Shown here: piece by piece, positions 43,811 through 52,587 of the stretch | Position numbering within the stretch: position 1 is the stretch's first letter | Layout: every line of letters begins with the position of its first letter | From: Parapusillimonas granuli | GTDB lineage: Bacteria > Pseudomonadota > Gammaproteobacteria > Burkholderiales > Burkholderiaceae_B | Direction of reading: 5' to 3' | Length of the DNA: 64,000 bases | Assembly: GCF_013416525.1 (NCBI RefSeq) | Contig: NZ_JACCEM010000011.1 | Span: 62,001-126,000, forward strand | Made by a program: the position numbers and the translations under genes | The notes under the pieces: generated by a model | Told to the model about the DNA's origin: nothing | Databases searched by the model: none | The model's input: only the letters and a program-made list of their open reading frames with translations

Positions 43811-44281
43811 ATGCACATCTGGGTCGATGCCGACGCCTGTCCCGCCGTCATCCGGGACATCCTGTACCTGGCGGCGCAGCGATGGCGGCGGCATCTCACG
43901 CTGGTGGCCAACCAGATGCTGCGCACGCCTCCTTCCCCATGGCTGCGGGCCATCCAGGTACCAGGCGGTTTCGATGTGGCGGACGACTACATCGTCCAGC
44001 GCTTGAATCCCGGCGATCTCGTCATAACGAGCGATATCCCGCTGGCGGCCCAGACCCTCGATAAAGGCGGAATCGCCCTCAGTCCGCGGGGCGAGCGCTA
44101 TACCGCCGACACCATACGCGAACGCCTCGCAATACGGGACATGATGGAAGAGCTCCGCAGCGCGGGCGTCGACACGGGGGGGCCCGCGGCGCTCAGCCAG
44201 TCGGACCGCCGCGCGTTCGCCAATGCGCTCGATCGCCTCATGCTTGCGCGAGCTCGCACACACCCTCCCCCTTCGGCCTGA
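43811..44281 (+). CDS. YaiI/YqxD (DUF188) family protein
   Basis: A 156-residue protein with the family opening '[22 protein letters not shown]' and '[30 protein letters not shown]' and '[19 protein letters not shown]'. It resembles PIN-like nucleases by fold, but function is unknown. The next 260 bp form the regulatory region of a Bug gene. Confidence 0.9.
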   Translation: MHIWVDADACPAVIRDILYLAAQRWRRHLTLVANQMLRTPPSPWLRAIQVPGGFDVADDYIVQRLNPGDLVITSDIPLAAQTLDKGGIALSPRGERYTADTIRERLAIRDMMEELRSAGVDTGGPAALSQSDRRAFANALDRLMLARARTHPPPSA

Positions 44282-44346
44282 TTCCTTCCGTGGGCGGCGG
44301 CGCCATACGGGCTGCGCGCTCGCTGCGCATAAGCTTTGACATTGAA

Positions 44347-44361
44347 TGCAGAATGCATTAT
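44347..44361. promoter_or_regulatory. Operator-like site A
   Basis: TGCA-GAA-TGCATTAT; on the other strand it contains the shared core ATAATGCATTC. The same core recurs at 50545, 59831 and, as a palindrome, 59916. Confidence 0.65.
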
Positions 44362-44489
44362 TTTACAGAGCAGGGCGCATATGACGCCCCGTTTTTCCGT
44401 CCGCCTTTCTTCCAGAAATCCTTTGATGTGCGCGAATATCGCGCATCGAGCTTGCAACGATGCGATGTGGCAATGAAAGGCTGAATAAA

Positions 44490-44510
44490 AATGCATTCTG
44501 CATAATGCAA
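44490..44510. promoter_or_regulatory. Operator-like site B, triple TGCA
   Basis: Three TGCA units with a seven-base period (TGCA-TTC-TGCA-TAA-TGCA) form two overlapping dyads, 30 bp before the Bug start. The middle and right units equal the site at 50542-50552. Confidence 0.65.
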
Positions 44511-44539
44511 CTATTAAACCAATATAGGAGACTGATTCA

Positions 44540-45514
44540 ATGCAAAGGCCATTCACCCTTGTAAAGCGAGGCTTGATCATCCTGCTGGCCGGCTGCTCCG
44601 TTGCCGCCGCGAGCCCTTACCCCAGCAAGCCGATCAACCTCGTCGTACCCGTCGCGCCGGGAGGCGGCACGGACTTCACCGCCCGCCTCCTGGCCGACGA
44701 GATGTCCAAGCAGCTGGGCCAGCCGGTGATCGTCGAGAACCGGCCCGGCGGGGCCGGCAACGTGGGCGTGAACCATGTCGCCCATGCCGCGCCCGACGGC
44801 TATACCCTCGTGATGCCCATCACCTCGTTTCCCATCAATGCGACGCTGTACAAGCACCTGCCCTTCGACACCAAGAAGGACTTGGCGCCCATCGCGCTGG
44901 CGGCGACCCTGCCCCTGGTGCTGGTGGTCAATCCCAAAGTACCCGCCCAATCCATACAGGAACTGATCGCACTCGCGAAAAAGAAGCCGGCCACCATCAA
45001 CTTCGCCAATTCCGGCGTGGGCACGACGGCGCACCTGGCCGGGGAGCTTTTCAAGAAAAGCGCTGGCGTCGACATCGTCAGCGTCGCCTACAAGGGCGGC
45101 GGGCCGGCGGTCTCCGATCTGCTCGGCGGCCATGTCGAAATGTATTTTTCGACGCCCAGCGCGGTGATTCCGCACATCGAAGCCGGCAAACTGCGCGCCC
45201 TTGCGGTGACGAGCAAGAATCGCCTGGCGGAACTGCCGAACGTGCCGACGCTGGTCGAGTCCGGCTACCCGGACCTGCACATCACTGCCTGGTTCGGAAT
45301 CTTTGCGCCGGCGGGCACTCCGGCCGCCATCATCGATCGGCTCAATGAAGTGAGCAACAAGGTGCTGCAGCAGCAGAATGTGCGTGAGCAGATGGCCAAG
45401 CACAGTTTCAATGCGGAGGGCAACATGAGCCCGCGGGAATTCGGGCGGTTTCTCAATACGGAGATCGACCGGTGGGGAGGCGTGATCAGGGATTTGAAGC
45501 TCAGTGTGGAGTGA
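44540..45514 (+). CDS. Bug-type TTT solute receptor
   Basis: A 324-residue periplasmic receptor with signal peptide ('LIILLAGCSVAAASPY') and the Bug core: 'YPSKPINLVVPVAPGGGTDFTARLLA', 'LGQPVIVENRPGGAGNVGV' and 'AAPDGYTLVMP'. No TctA/B genes are near. It faces the GntR-regulated minus-strand block and has two sites of its shared operator upstream, so it probably brings in the compound degraded by that block, or a related acid. Confidence 0.9.
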   Translation: MQRPFTLVKRGLIILLAGCSVAAASPYPSKPINLVVPVAPGGGTDFTARLLADEMSKQLGQPVIVENRPGGAGNVGVNHVAHAAPDGYTLVMPITSFPINATLYKHLPFDTKKDLAPIALAATLPLVLVVNPKVPAQSIQELIALAKKKPATINFANSGVGTTAHLAGELFKKSAGVDIVSVAYKGGGPAVSDLLGGHVEMYFSTPSAVIPHIEAGKLRALAVTSKNRLAELPNVPTLVESGYPDLHITAWFGIFAPAGTPAAIIDRLNEVSNKVLQQQNVREQMAKHSFNAEGNMSPREFGRFLNTEIDRWGGVIRDLKLSVE

Positions 45515-45538
45515 GCGGAGCCTGGGGCGTCGCCGCGC

Positions 45539-46180
45539 CTACGCCCCATCCTTCTGCACCGTCCGGAGCACCGCCCAGCCTGATTCGATATGCCGCCGCA
45601 TCGCCAGCATCGCCGCCGCCGCATCCCCGGCCGCGAAAGCCTGCAGGATCTCGTCGTGCTCCGCCACCGCATCCTTGCCCCGCCCTTCCGCCGAATTGAT
45701 GAGATCGAACGGATAGCGCGCCCACAGGATCTGGACGAAATGCAGTGTTTGCGGCAGTTCCGCAATATCGTAGAGCCGGCGATGGAACCGGTAGTTTATG
45801 CCCCGGGCCGTCGCCCGGTCGCCCGACGCGAAAGCTTGCTCGAACTCCTTCGCCAGCGCCCGCAGCTCGTCGATGTCGTCCGTCGTGATCTTCTCGATCG
45901 CGCTGCGGACCAGTTGCGATTCGAGCATCAGGCGCAGCTGCAGGATCTCGTTCGATGCGGCCTCGTCGAATGGCACGACGCGGGCGCCCCGGTAAGAACC
46001 GCCCTCGACATAGCCCTCGGCCTCCAGCAGCTTGAGCGCCTCGCGCACCGGCGTGATGCTCAGCTGCAGCTGCTCGGCGATCTCGGCCTGCTTCAGCCGG
46101 GAGCCCCGCGGATAGACCCCCGAAATGATGCGCTCGCGCAGATAATCCGCAACCTGTTCTTCTTTCGTTCTGTAGTCCAT
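45539..46180 (-). CDS. GntR (FCD) family regulator, likely regulator of the CoA-pathway regulon
   Basis: A 213-residue regulator: winged helix 'QVADYLRERIISGVYPRGSRLKQAEIAEQLQLSITPVREALKLL' then an FCD domain ('LQLRLMLESQLVRSAIEKI', 'INYRFHRRLYDIAELPQTLHFV', 'EHDEILQAFAAGDAAAAMLAMRRHI'). The ATG at 46180 is preferred over a GTG at 46243 that adds unconserved residues. It is the last gene of the minus-strand block and the best candidate to bind the five shared sites; none of these lies before its own start. Confidence 0.87.
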   Translation of the reverse strand: MDYRTKEEQVADYLRERIISGVYPRGSRLKQAEIAEQLQLSITPVREALKLLEAEGYVEGGSYRGARVVPFDEAASNEILQLRLMLESQLVRSAIEKITTDDIDELRALAKEFEQAFASGDRATARGINYRFHRRLYDIAELPQTLHFVQILWARYPFDLINSAEGRGKDAVAEHDEILQAFAAGDAAAAMLAMRRHIESGWAVLRTVQKDGA

Positions 46181-46289
46181 AGGTTCAGCCTGAGTTGCGT
46201 GCCCGACCGGAATGAAACGACTGGGGCCTGTGATTCTCGACACCCCGGAGTTTACCTGCTAAATGGCCGCAACCCGTGCATCCATGCCG

Positions 46290-46886
46290 CTACTCGAAAA
46301 CGACGTCCTGGGAATTGGTGATGGTGCAGAACCGCTGCAGGCTCTTGATGGCGTTCTCGTGCTCTTCCGCGCTCAGGCCGCAGCAGCAGTCTTCCAGCAC
46401 CACCATTTCGTAGTCGCGATCGTGCCCTTCGCGGACCGTCGCCTGCACCACCGCATTCGTCGAGATGCCCGAGCAGTAGATCCGGCGTATCCCCTTGGCT
46501 CTCAGGACGGCTTCCAGCGTGGTGCTATAGAAGGGGCTGACCCGGTGTTTCACGATATCGAGATCGCCCGGCTGCCGGCCCAGGTCGGGGTGGACTTCCG
46601 TACCCCATTCCCCGAGCTTGAAGATCCCGTTCTTGCGGGCGCCGGAAAAGATGGGCGAGGCCGGCGGGCATTCGCGGTAGTCCGGCGAGAACCCGACGCG
46701 CACGAAACCGATGGGCACGCCCGCCGCGCGCGCCTTGTCGATGGCGCGGCGGGTATGTTCCAGTATCCGCCGGCCGCGCACCTGTTCGCCGTATGCCGCC
46801 TTGCCGTTGGGCCCGTCGGCATGCACCAGGTCGTTCTCCATGTCGAGAACCAGGTAGATGGAGGAGCCTGTCTTGTCGTCTTGCAT
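46290..46886 (-). CDS. Isochorismatase-fold hydrolase lacking the usual Cys
   Basis: A 198-residue protein of the cysteine-hydrolase (isochorismatase-like) family with Asp15 ('LVLDMENDL') and Lys113 ('DIVKHRVSPF') in place. The usual motif T-N-x-C-V is here T143-N-A-V146-V, so the catalytic Cys is a Val. It may be a different reaction type (as in true isochorismatases, which also lack the Cys) or an inactive relative. It follows the CaiB genes after 19 bp and precedes the GntR gene. Confidence 0.87.
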   Translation of the reverse strand: MQDDKTGSSIYLVLDMENDLVHADGPNGKAAYGEQVRGRRILEHTRRAIDKARAAGVPIGFVRVGFSPDYRECPPASPIFSGARKNGIFKLGEWGTEVHPDLGRQPGDLDIVKHRVSPFYSTTLEAVLRAKGIRRIYCSGISTNAVVQATVREGHDRDYEMVVLEDCCCGLSAEEHENAIKSLQRFCTITNSQDVVFE

Positions 46887-46905
46887 GGTGAAGTCCTTTC
46901 GTCAG

Positions 46906-48108
46906 TCAGAAAATGATCTCGCGTTCTTGCAGGTCGGCGCGCTGCGCCGCGTTCAAGCCCAATAGTTCGCCAAATACATAATCTTCGTCTTGCCCGAGCT
47001 CGGGCGTCAACCTGCGTATGCCGACTTCCGGTGTCGCGCTGAAGCGGATCGGCGACCCGACCGCGAGCCGCGCCGGAATGCCGGGCCCGCTGACTTCGAC
47101 CACGGACCCGCGCTCCCGCAAATGGGGATCGGCGGCAATGTCCCGCATGTTCCAGGATACGTGCGCGCACACGCCGTTTTGCTGCAGGCGCTCCGCCAGG
47201 CTGTCCGCGTCATGGCGGGCGAGCCACTGCGCAAGCTGCGCGTCCAGCTCGGAACGGTGGCGCAAGCGCATGGCGGCGGACGCGTAGCGGGGGTCCGCAT
47301 CCTCCTGGCCCAGCACGCGCAGCAGGGCGCGCCATTCCGCATCGTCGCGGACCGCGAGCGTCAGCCAGCGGTCCGGGCGATTCGTGGCATAGACGCCATG
47401 CGGCGCCATGGCTGAATCCGCGTTGCCCATGCGCTCCGGCGTCTGGCCCAGGCTGGCCAGGATCAATGCTTCGCCTATCATGGCCGATGCGACTTCGCGG
47501 GCGGCGAGATCGACGTGCTGCGCGCGGCCCGTGCGCCGCTTCTGGTGCAAGGCCGCCAGCAGGGCCAGGGCCGCATGCGTGCCGGCGGCGTGGTCCATGA
47601 CGTGGCGCATTTCGACCGGCGGCCCGTCGCTGTATCCGCTCATCCAGCCCAGCCCGCCCCATGCGCCGAAAAGCGGCGCATAGCCCGCGAAATGGGAATC
47701 GGGGCCGTCCTGTCCGCAGGACGACAGGGAAAGCAGGACGATGTCGGGCTTCGCTTCCTTCAGCGCGTCGAAATCCAGGCCCAGCCGCTTCATGACGCCC
47801 GGGCGGAAGCTTTCCGCGGCGACGTCCGACACGGACACCAGCCGCTTTGCCAGGGCGACCGCCTCGGGCTGCTTCAAATTCAGGCGCACCGACAGTTTGT
47901 TGGCGGAAACCTGGTCGAAGGTGGCCGCCGACATCCTGCCGTAGACCGCATGCGGCTTGCGGAAGGCGTCCAGCCGGGTCTGGCTTTCTATCTTGATGCA
48001 TTCCGCCCCGAGCTGCGACCATAGATGCGTGCAGAATGGGCCGGCCGCATGGATGGTGAAATCGGCGATGCGCACGCCGTGCAGCGGAGCCCTGGGTGTG
48101 CCGCTCAT
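46906..48108 (-). CDS. CaiB/BaiF family CoA-transferase subunit with intact Asp
   Basis: A 400-residue family III CoA-transferase: 'VRIADFTIHAAGPFCTHLWSQLGAECIKIE', the catalytic Asp at D172 ('MRHVMDHAAGTHAALALLAAL') and 'RAQHVDLAAREVASAMIG'. It moves CoA from a donor acyl-CoA to an acid to activate it. Its start overlaps the neighbouring CaiB gene by four bases (ATGA), so the two are translated together and may form a heteromeric enzyme. Confidence 0.9.
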   Translation of the reverse strand: MSGTPRAPLHGVRIADFTIHAAGPFCTHLWSQLGAECIKIESQTRLDAFRKPHAVYGRMSAATFDQVSANKLSVRLNLKQPEAVALAKRLVSVSDVAAESFRPGVMKRLGLDFDALKEAKPDIVLLSLSSCGQDGPDSHFAGYAPLFGAWGGLGWMSGYSDGPPVEMRHVMDHAAGTHAALALLAALHQKRRTGRAQHVDLAAREVASAMIGEALILASLGQTPERMGNADSAMAPHGVYATNRPDRWLTLAVRDDAEWRALLRVLGQEDADPRYASAAMRLRHRSELDAQLAQWLARHDADSLAERLQQNGVCAHVSWNMRDIAADPHLRERGSVVEVSGPGIPARLAVGSPIRFSATPEVGIRRLTPELGQDEDYVFGELLGLNAAQRADLQEREIIF

Positions 48109-49271
48109 AGTGGGATCTCCTGGGCCATTTCATCGAGTTCGGGCACGCGGCCGCCGCCCGCCAGGGGGCTGCGGCGAAACTGAAAAGGCGCCGTCAGGAA
48201 AGCGGCGGTTTTCCCGCTCTGGAGCGTGCCCTGCGCGAACAGGCCGCGCGCGCGCTCGTGTTCGCCGTTCACGACTTCGCCGGGCGGGCGATACTTGGCC
48301 ACGGGCACGCCCAGTTGCTGGGCCCGCTCGACGATGTCGTCGGCCCGGTGGCGGGCCATCCAGGCGCGCACGTGCCCATTGATCTCACCGCCCCGGGCGC
48401 TGCGGACGAGCGGATCGCGCAGCTCGGGATCCCGGGCCCATGCCGGATCGCCCAGGAGTTCCACCAGCGAAGCCCATTGCCGGTCCTCCAGCGTCAGCAG
48501 CTCGATGTATCCGTCCTGTGTCTCGAACACCCCGCCGTATCGGAAACTGCGCCCGCTGCGGTGCTCCAGGGAGCCGTCGCCCAGGCGCTGCAGCGCGAAC
48601 GCGCCGACGGCGAGCACGGCGTCCTGGACCGAGACGTCCACATACTGCCCGCCCGCCTCGGGCACGGCCCACCAGGCGGAAAGCGCGCCCAGGGCCGCCA
48701 TGCATCCGCCCTGGTAGCTGCCGAAGTGGCCGTGGATCTTCAGGGGCGGGCGTTCCGGAAAGAGTTCGATCGACAGGCCGTTGGGCAGCAAATAGCCTTC
48801 CCCGCCGGCGTGCAGCAGATTGACCTCTTCGGCATCCCAGCCCGCCTTGGGGCCGGCCGCGCCGAAAGGCAGGACGCTGACATGGACCACGGCGGGGTTG
48901 ATCTTCCCGACCGCCTCGGGGTCGAGCCCCTCGGCGCCGCGAAGGGCGACGGGAGTGTCGTCGATCAGGATGTCGGCCGCCGACAGTTCGCGGGCCAGAA
49001 GCGAGCGCCCTTCCGCGCCGCCGGGGTCGCAGACCAGGCTGCGCTTGCCGACCGCCAGATAGGCGAACAGCGCGCTTTCCCCGGTTTCCTGCACGTGGGG
49101 GCCGGCCCGACGCAGCCGGGAACCGCCGGGCGGCTCCAGCATGACGACCTCCGCGCCCATGGACGACAGCAGCCGGCCGGCGTACGCGGCGGCGACCGTA
49201 CGCGACCGTTCCAGGACTCTGCACCCCGCCAGGGGCTGGTCCGCGACATGTGGCGATTCATTCGGATGCAT
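48105..49271 (-). CDS. CaiB/BaiF family subunit with catalytic Asp replaced
   Basis: A 388-residue partner of the above with the CaiB fold ('CRVLERSRTVAAAYAGRLLSSMGAEVVMLE', 'GGQYVDVSVQDAVLAVG'). At the position of the usual Asp it has Ser185 ('IHGHFGSYQGGCMAALGAL'). Paired CaiB subunits, one active and one not, are known in heteromeric transferases such as succinyl-CoA:benzylsuccinate CoA-transferase. Here the same layout is inferred. Confidence 0.87.
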   Translation of the reverse strand: MHPNESPHVADQPLAGCRVLERSRTVAAAYAGRLLSSMGAEVVMLEPPGGSRLRRAGPHVQETGESALFAYLAVGKRSLVCDPGGAEGRSLLARELSAADILIDDTPVALRGAEGLDPEAVGKINPAVVHVSVLPFGAAGPKAGWDAEEVNLLHAGGEGYLLPNGLSIELFPERPPLKIHGHFGSYQGGCMAALGALSAWWAVPEAGGQYVDVSVQDAVLAVGAFALQRLGDGSLEHRSGRSFRYGGVFETQDGYIELLTLEDRQWASLVELLGDPAWARDPELRDPLVRSARGGEINGHVRAWMARHRADDIVERAQQLGVPVAKYRPPGEVVNGEHERARGLFAQGTLQSGKTAAFLTAPFQFRRSPLAGGGRVPELDEMAQEIPL

Positions 49272-49302
49272 AGGACTGCCTCGCAGCTTTACCGGGGAAA
49301 CC

Positions 49303-50514
49303 TCAGCGGACGACGGGCAATTCGAGATCGATGCCCGAGCCGTCGATGAACACCGAATGCTTGACCTCCCGCGAAGGAAGGGCCACGGTGGCCAGCCCCG
49401 GCGTGGTGACTTCGCCGCGCTGATTGACGGCGGCCAGTTCGATATCGACCAGCCCGACGTTGTCCTTCACGTATTTGCGCACGACCTTGCCCTTGCAGTA
49501 AGTGGTGTCCCCCATGATGTTGAAGCGCCGCATCTCGGTGCGCACGCGCTTGAGCACGCCGGCGTCGCCCATCCAGTTGGTGACCAGGGAGCACATCCAG
49601 GACGAGCGCTGCGGACCGTAGTCGTACGTGCCCGGCACGCCGACTTCTTTAGCGACGGACTCCCGGTGGTGGCCGATGCCGGTATATTCCACCCCGCCGC
49701 CCGCTTCGGGGTTGCGGAAAAAATGGCCCGGGTGCTTGACGGCGGCCTGCAGCACCACGCCGTGCGTATGGCCGCGCCCGCAGCCCACCAGAAACCCCAT
49801 GGTGTCCATCAAGGACAAAGGCCCGCGCGCGATGGTCGGCAGCTCTTCCCCGATTTCGACTTCCTCCCAGTAGCGCACGGCCGAGCCCCGGATGTTCTTG
49901 GGCTCGTCGAGCACCATCTGATCGATGCGATCGCGTTCTTCGTTGCTGTATTGATGCTGCTCGATCTCCTTGTACTTGCCGGTGTCGCGCGCCGCCTTGC
50001 GCTCGTGGCGGGTGCAGGTTCCCAGGGCGCGGGCGACCAGCTCGCCCCGCTGGTTGAAGTAGGAGGCCTCGACGTACTGCAGCACCAGCCGGCCCGAGAA
50101 CTTGCTTTCCTTTTCTTCGACGCCCACCACGCGCTCGATGGCGGAGACGCGGTCGCCCGGGCGGACGTGGCGGAACAGTTCCCAGTCGTTGCCGGCATAG
50201 AAACCATGCACGCCCGGCAGGCCCCAGCGCGTGCGCCCCAGCCAGCCGAATGCCATGGGGAACATGGGATGGCCGATCTGGGTGCCGTAGCGGGTGCCCG
50301 CCCCGTATCCGCTTTCGCGGTAAAGAGGGTTCAAATCGCCGATGCCGTTGCACCAGTTGCGCAGCGTGTCCGCCGTCGCGTCCTGCAGATACGGGCCTTC
50401 GGGCCGCAGCTGCAAACCAATCATCGCGCGCGCCGCCGCAACGGCCTCGTCCGTGATGCGCCCTTCCGCCGGGGCATTGCCGACCGCGGCTTGGATCTCT
50501 TCCACTGTACTCAC
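49303..50514 (-). CDS. Two-domain hotdog hydratase/dehydratase (MaoC-type)
   Basis: A 403-residue enzyme with an N-terminal FAS1-like dehydratase domain ('LRNWCNGIGDLNPLYRESGYGAGTRYGTQIGHPMFPMAF') and a C-terminal MaoC domain ('EEVEIGEELPTIARGPLSLMDTMGFLVGCG', 'VVRKYVKDNVGLVDIELAAVNQRGE'). It would hydrate an enoyl-CoA or dehydrate a hydroxyacyl-CoA. The GTG at 50514 has AGGAG seven bases before it. It begins a transcription unit with its own operator 31 bp upstream. Confidence 0.85.
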   Translation of the reverse strand: MSTVEEIQAAVGNAPAEGRITDEAVAAARAMIGLQLRPEGPYLQDATADTLRNWCNGIGDLNPLYRESGYGAGTRYGTQIGHPMFPMAFGWLGRTRWGLPGVHGFYAGNDWELFRHVRPGDRVSAIERVVGVEEKESKFSGRLVLQYVEASYFNQRGELVARALGTCTRHERKAARDTGKYKEIEQHQYSNEERDRIDQMVLDEPKNIRGSAVRYWEEVEIGEELPTIARGPLSLMDTMGFLVGCGRGHTHGVVLQAAVKHPGHFFRNPEAGGGVEYTGIGHHRESVAKEVGVPGTYDYGPQRSSWMCSLVTNWMGDAGVLKRVRTEMRRFNIMGDTTYCKGKVVRKYVKDNVGLVDIELAAVNQRGEVTTPGLATVALPSREVKHSVFIDGSGIDLELPVVR

Positions 50515-50540
50515 TTGTATGCTCCTGTTGAAAACATAAA

Positions 50541-50555
50541 ATGCATAATGCATTC
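50541..50555. promoter_or_regulatory. Operator-like site C
   Basis: TGCA-TAA-TGCATTC with core ATAATGCATTC at 50545-50555. It stands 31 bp before the hydratase start in a short AT-rich gap. Confidence 0.7.
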
Positions 50556-50611
50556 TTTTTAAAAACAAGTCAACGCGCTCTCGTTGGCGCCGACTTCGCT
50601 GTGCTTCCCGC

Positions 50612-51610
50612 TTAACCCAGGCTGATTCCCGCTTCTTTGATGATATCGCCCCACTTCTTGCGTTCATTCTTCACGAACTCGCCCAGCTCGTCGGCGTTCA
50701 TGATGAGCGGCTCCACCCCGATATCCTGCATTCTTTTACGGACATCGGCTTGGCGCAGTATGGCCTGGACGTGGTCGCTCATGGCCTTGACGGCATCGGC
50801 CGGCGTGCCGCGCGGAGCGAACAGCGCATCCCAGGCGACGATGTCGAAACCGGGCACGCCCTGCTCGGACACGGGTTTCACGCCCGGCAGCATGTCGGTG
50901 GGCTTCAACGAGGTGATGCCCAGGGCGCGCAGCTTGCCGCCTTCCACCTGCGGACGCGTGGCCGTCACCGTATCGATGACCAAGGGAATGCGCCCGCCGA
51001 TCGCGTCCGTCATGGATTGGCCGGACGACTTGTAGCGCACGGCGAACAAAGGCGCTTTGCCGGCGCGCACGAATTCCGAAAAAACCACTTGCGCCGTCGT
51101 GCTGGGCAGGCCCACGTTCAGCGTATCGGGCTTGGCCCGCGCCTGTTCGATCAATTGGGGGATGCCGTTGACGGGGAAGTCGGCGGTCGAGGTGGAGATC
51201 ACCATGGGCAGCAGGCCGATCATGGCCACCGGCGCGAAATCCGTGGCGGCATTGAAGCCGGGGCTGTCGTAGAGGAATTCGTTGGCGGCATTGGTGGCGT
51301 TCGTGCCCAGCAGGAAGGTATGGCCGTCGGCGGGCGCGCGCGCCACCGCCGCGGTTCCGATATTCCCGCCCGCGCCCGCCCGGTTCTCCACGACGATGGG
51401 CTGCGAGATCCGCTTGGCGAGCTCGTCCGCCAGCAGGCGCGCCAGGATGTCGGCGCCCTGCCCCGCGGCATAGGGCACGACGATGCGCACCGGCCGCTCG
51501 GGCCAGCCCTGCCCCGCCGCCGGCGGCGCGGCCGCCGCCAAGGAAAGAGCCGCCATGGACAAGGCCGCGCGCAGCATGTTGCGCCGGCCGGGGTTTCTTC
51601 TGATGATCAT
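50612..51610 (-). CDS. Bug-type TTT solute receptor
   Basis: A 332-residue receptor with a signal peptide bearing an Arg-rich n-region and cleaved near 'PPAAGQGWPE'. Core motifs are 'PERPVRIVVPYAAGQGADILARLLADEL', 'ISQPIVVENRAGAGGNIGTAAVA' and 'PADGHTFLLGTNATNAAN'. 'PYAAGQG' is a variant of the usual GGG(T/G) loop. AGGA lies seven bases before the ATG at 51610. It closes the upstream transcription unit beginning with the liv genes. Confidence 0.9.
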   Translation of the reverse strand: MIIRRNPGRRNMLRAALSMAALSLAAAAPPAAGQGWPERPVRIVVPYAAGQGADILARLLADELAKRISQPIVVENRAGAGGNIGTAAVARAPADGHTFLLGTNATNAANEFLYDSPGFNAATDFAPVAMIGLLPMVISTSTADFPVNGIPQLIEQARAKPDTLNVGLPSTTAQVVFSEFVRAGKAPLFAVRYKSSGQSMTDAIGGRIPLVIDTVTATRPQVEGGKLRALGITSLKPTDMLPGVKPVSEQGVPGFDIVAWDALFAPRGTPADAVKAMSDHVQAILRQADVRKRMQDIGVEPLIMNADELGEFVKNERKKWGDIIKEAGISLG

Positions 51611-51647
51611 GCGCCATCCTTTTAATGGGTGTGGGTGTATGCCTGCC

Positions 51648-52574
51648 TCATGCCCGCAAAGGCAAGCCTGGACGCGGCCATTCCGCGGCAAAGAGCTGTC
51701 CGTACCCGGACAGCGTGATGAAGGCGGTGCGCCGATCGCCGCCGCCGAAACAGATGTTGGTGCAATAGCCTTCGGGCGCCTCATGGAATTCCAGCCAGTC
51801 CCCCGCGGGCGAAAAGACGCTGATGCCGCCGCGCACCAGCGTGGCCACGCAGATGTTCCCGCTTTCCTCCACCGCGAGGGAGTCGAAGCGCTGGTAGCCC
51901 GGCAGGCCGTGAACCAGCCGCCCGCCGTTGGGTGACGGCCAGGGTTCCTGGAGCAGTGCGCCCGGCCCGGCGACGGGATAGGACCACAAGCGGCTTGTTT
52001 CCGTTTCCGTCACGTAGAGCGTGGCGCCGTCGGGGGAAAGGCCGACGCCGTTGGGGGTCAGCACGGGGTGCGCGGCGCGCCGTATCGACCGGCCGTCGGC
52101 GCCGGCGTAATAGACGGCGCCGCGCAATATGCGGTCTTCAAAGGTCTTGCCGAAGTCGGTGAACCAGAAGCCGCCGGCGGCGTCGAACACGATGTCGTTG
52201 GGCCCGTGCAGCGGCACGCCGTCGCATTCGGTGTACAGGGTCTCGACCTTGCCGGTGGACAGGTCGACGCGCTGGATGGAGCCGCCGCGATAATCCCGCG
52301 CCGCGCCCGTCGGCCGTGAAAAGCCGTCGTCGGTGCGCCAGCTGAACCCGCCGTTGTTGCAGACATAGCAAAAGCCGTCGGGGCCGAGCGCGGCGCCGTT
52401 CGGCCCGCCTCCCAGCTCGGCCACGACCTCGAGCCGCCCGTCGGGCAGCACCCGCGTCAGCCTGCCGCCCGCGATTTCGGTCACCAGCACGCTGCCGTCT
52501 TCCATGGCGATCGGCCCTTCGGGAAAATCCAGGCCCCGGGCGAGCACCCCGCCCTTCAGCTGCAATATCTTCAT
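51648..52574 (-). CDS. SMP-30/gluconolactonase-like protein
   Basis: A 308-residue six-blade propeller of the SMP-30 family. Metal ligands fit Glu in 'LDFPEGPIAMED', Asn in 'HGPNDIVFDAAGGFWFTDFG', Asn in 'LTPNGVGLSPDG' and Asp in 'QRFDSLAVEESGN'. These enzymes open lactones or hydrolyse esters. In this cluster a lactone intermediate is conceivable. It is 13 bp after livF on the same strand. Confidence 0.88.
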   Translation of the reverse strand: MKILQLKGGVLARGLDFPEGPIAMEDGSVLVTEIAGGRLTRVLPDGRLEVVAELGGGPNGAALGPDGFCYVCNNGGFSWRTDDGFSRPTGAARDYRGGSIQRVDLSTGKVETLYTECDGVPLHGPNDIVFDAAGGFWFTDFGKTFEDRILRGAVYYAGADGRSIRRAAHPVLTPNGVGLSPDGATLYVTETETSRLWSYPVAGPGALLQEPWPSPNGGRLVHGLPGYQRFDSLAVEESGNICVATLVRGGISVFSPAGDWLEFHEAPEGYCTNICFGGGDRRTAFITLSGYGQLFAAEWPRPGLPLRA

Positions 52575-52587
52575 TCATCCCTCCTTC

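Larger units (their letters stand above)
44282..44539. promoter_or_regulatory. Regulatory region of the Bug gene with two GntR-type sites
   Basis: This gap holds shared operator-like elements at 44347-44361 and 44490-44510, a perfect 7-bp dyad at 44429-44445 (TGCGCGA-ATA-TCGCGCA) and a small hairpin at 44373-44389 followed by GTTTTT. A ribosome site AGGAG stands nine bases before the Bug start. Confidence 0.55.

Noticed and set aside
44290-44484. A 64-codon open frame between the DUF188 and Bug genes
   Set aside because: It covers the operator-like sites, has no ribosome site and no similarity to a known protein.
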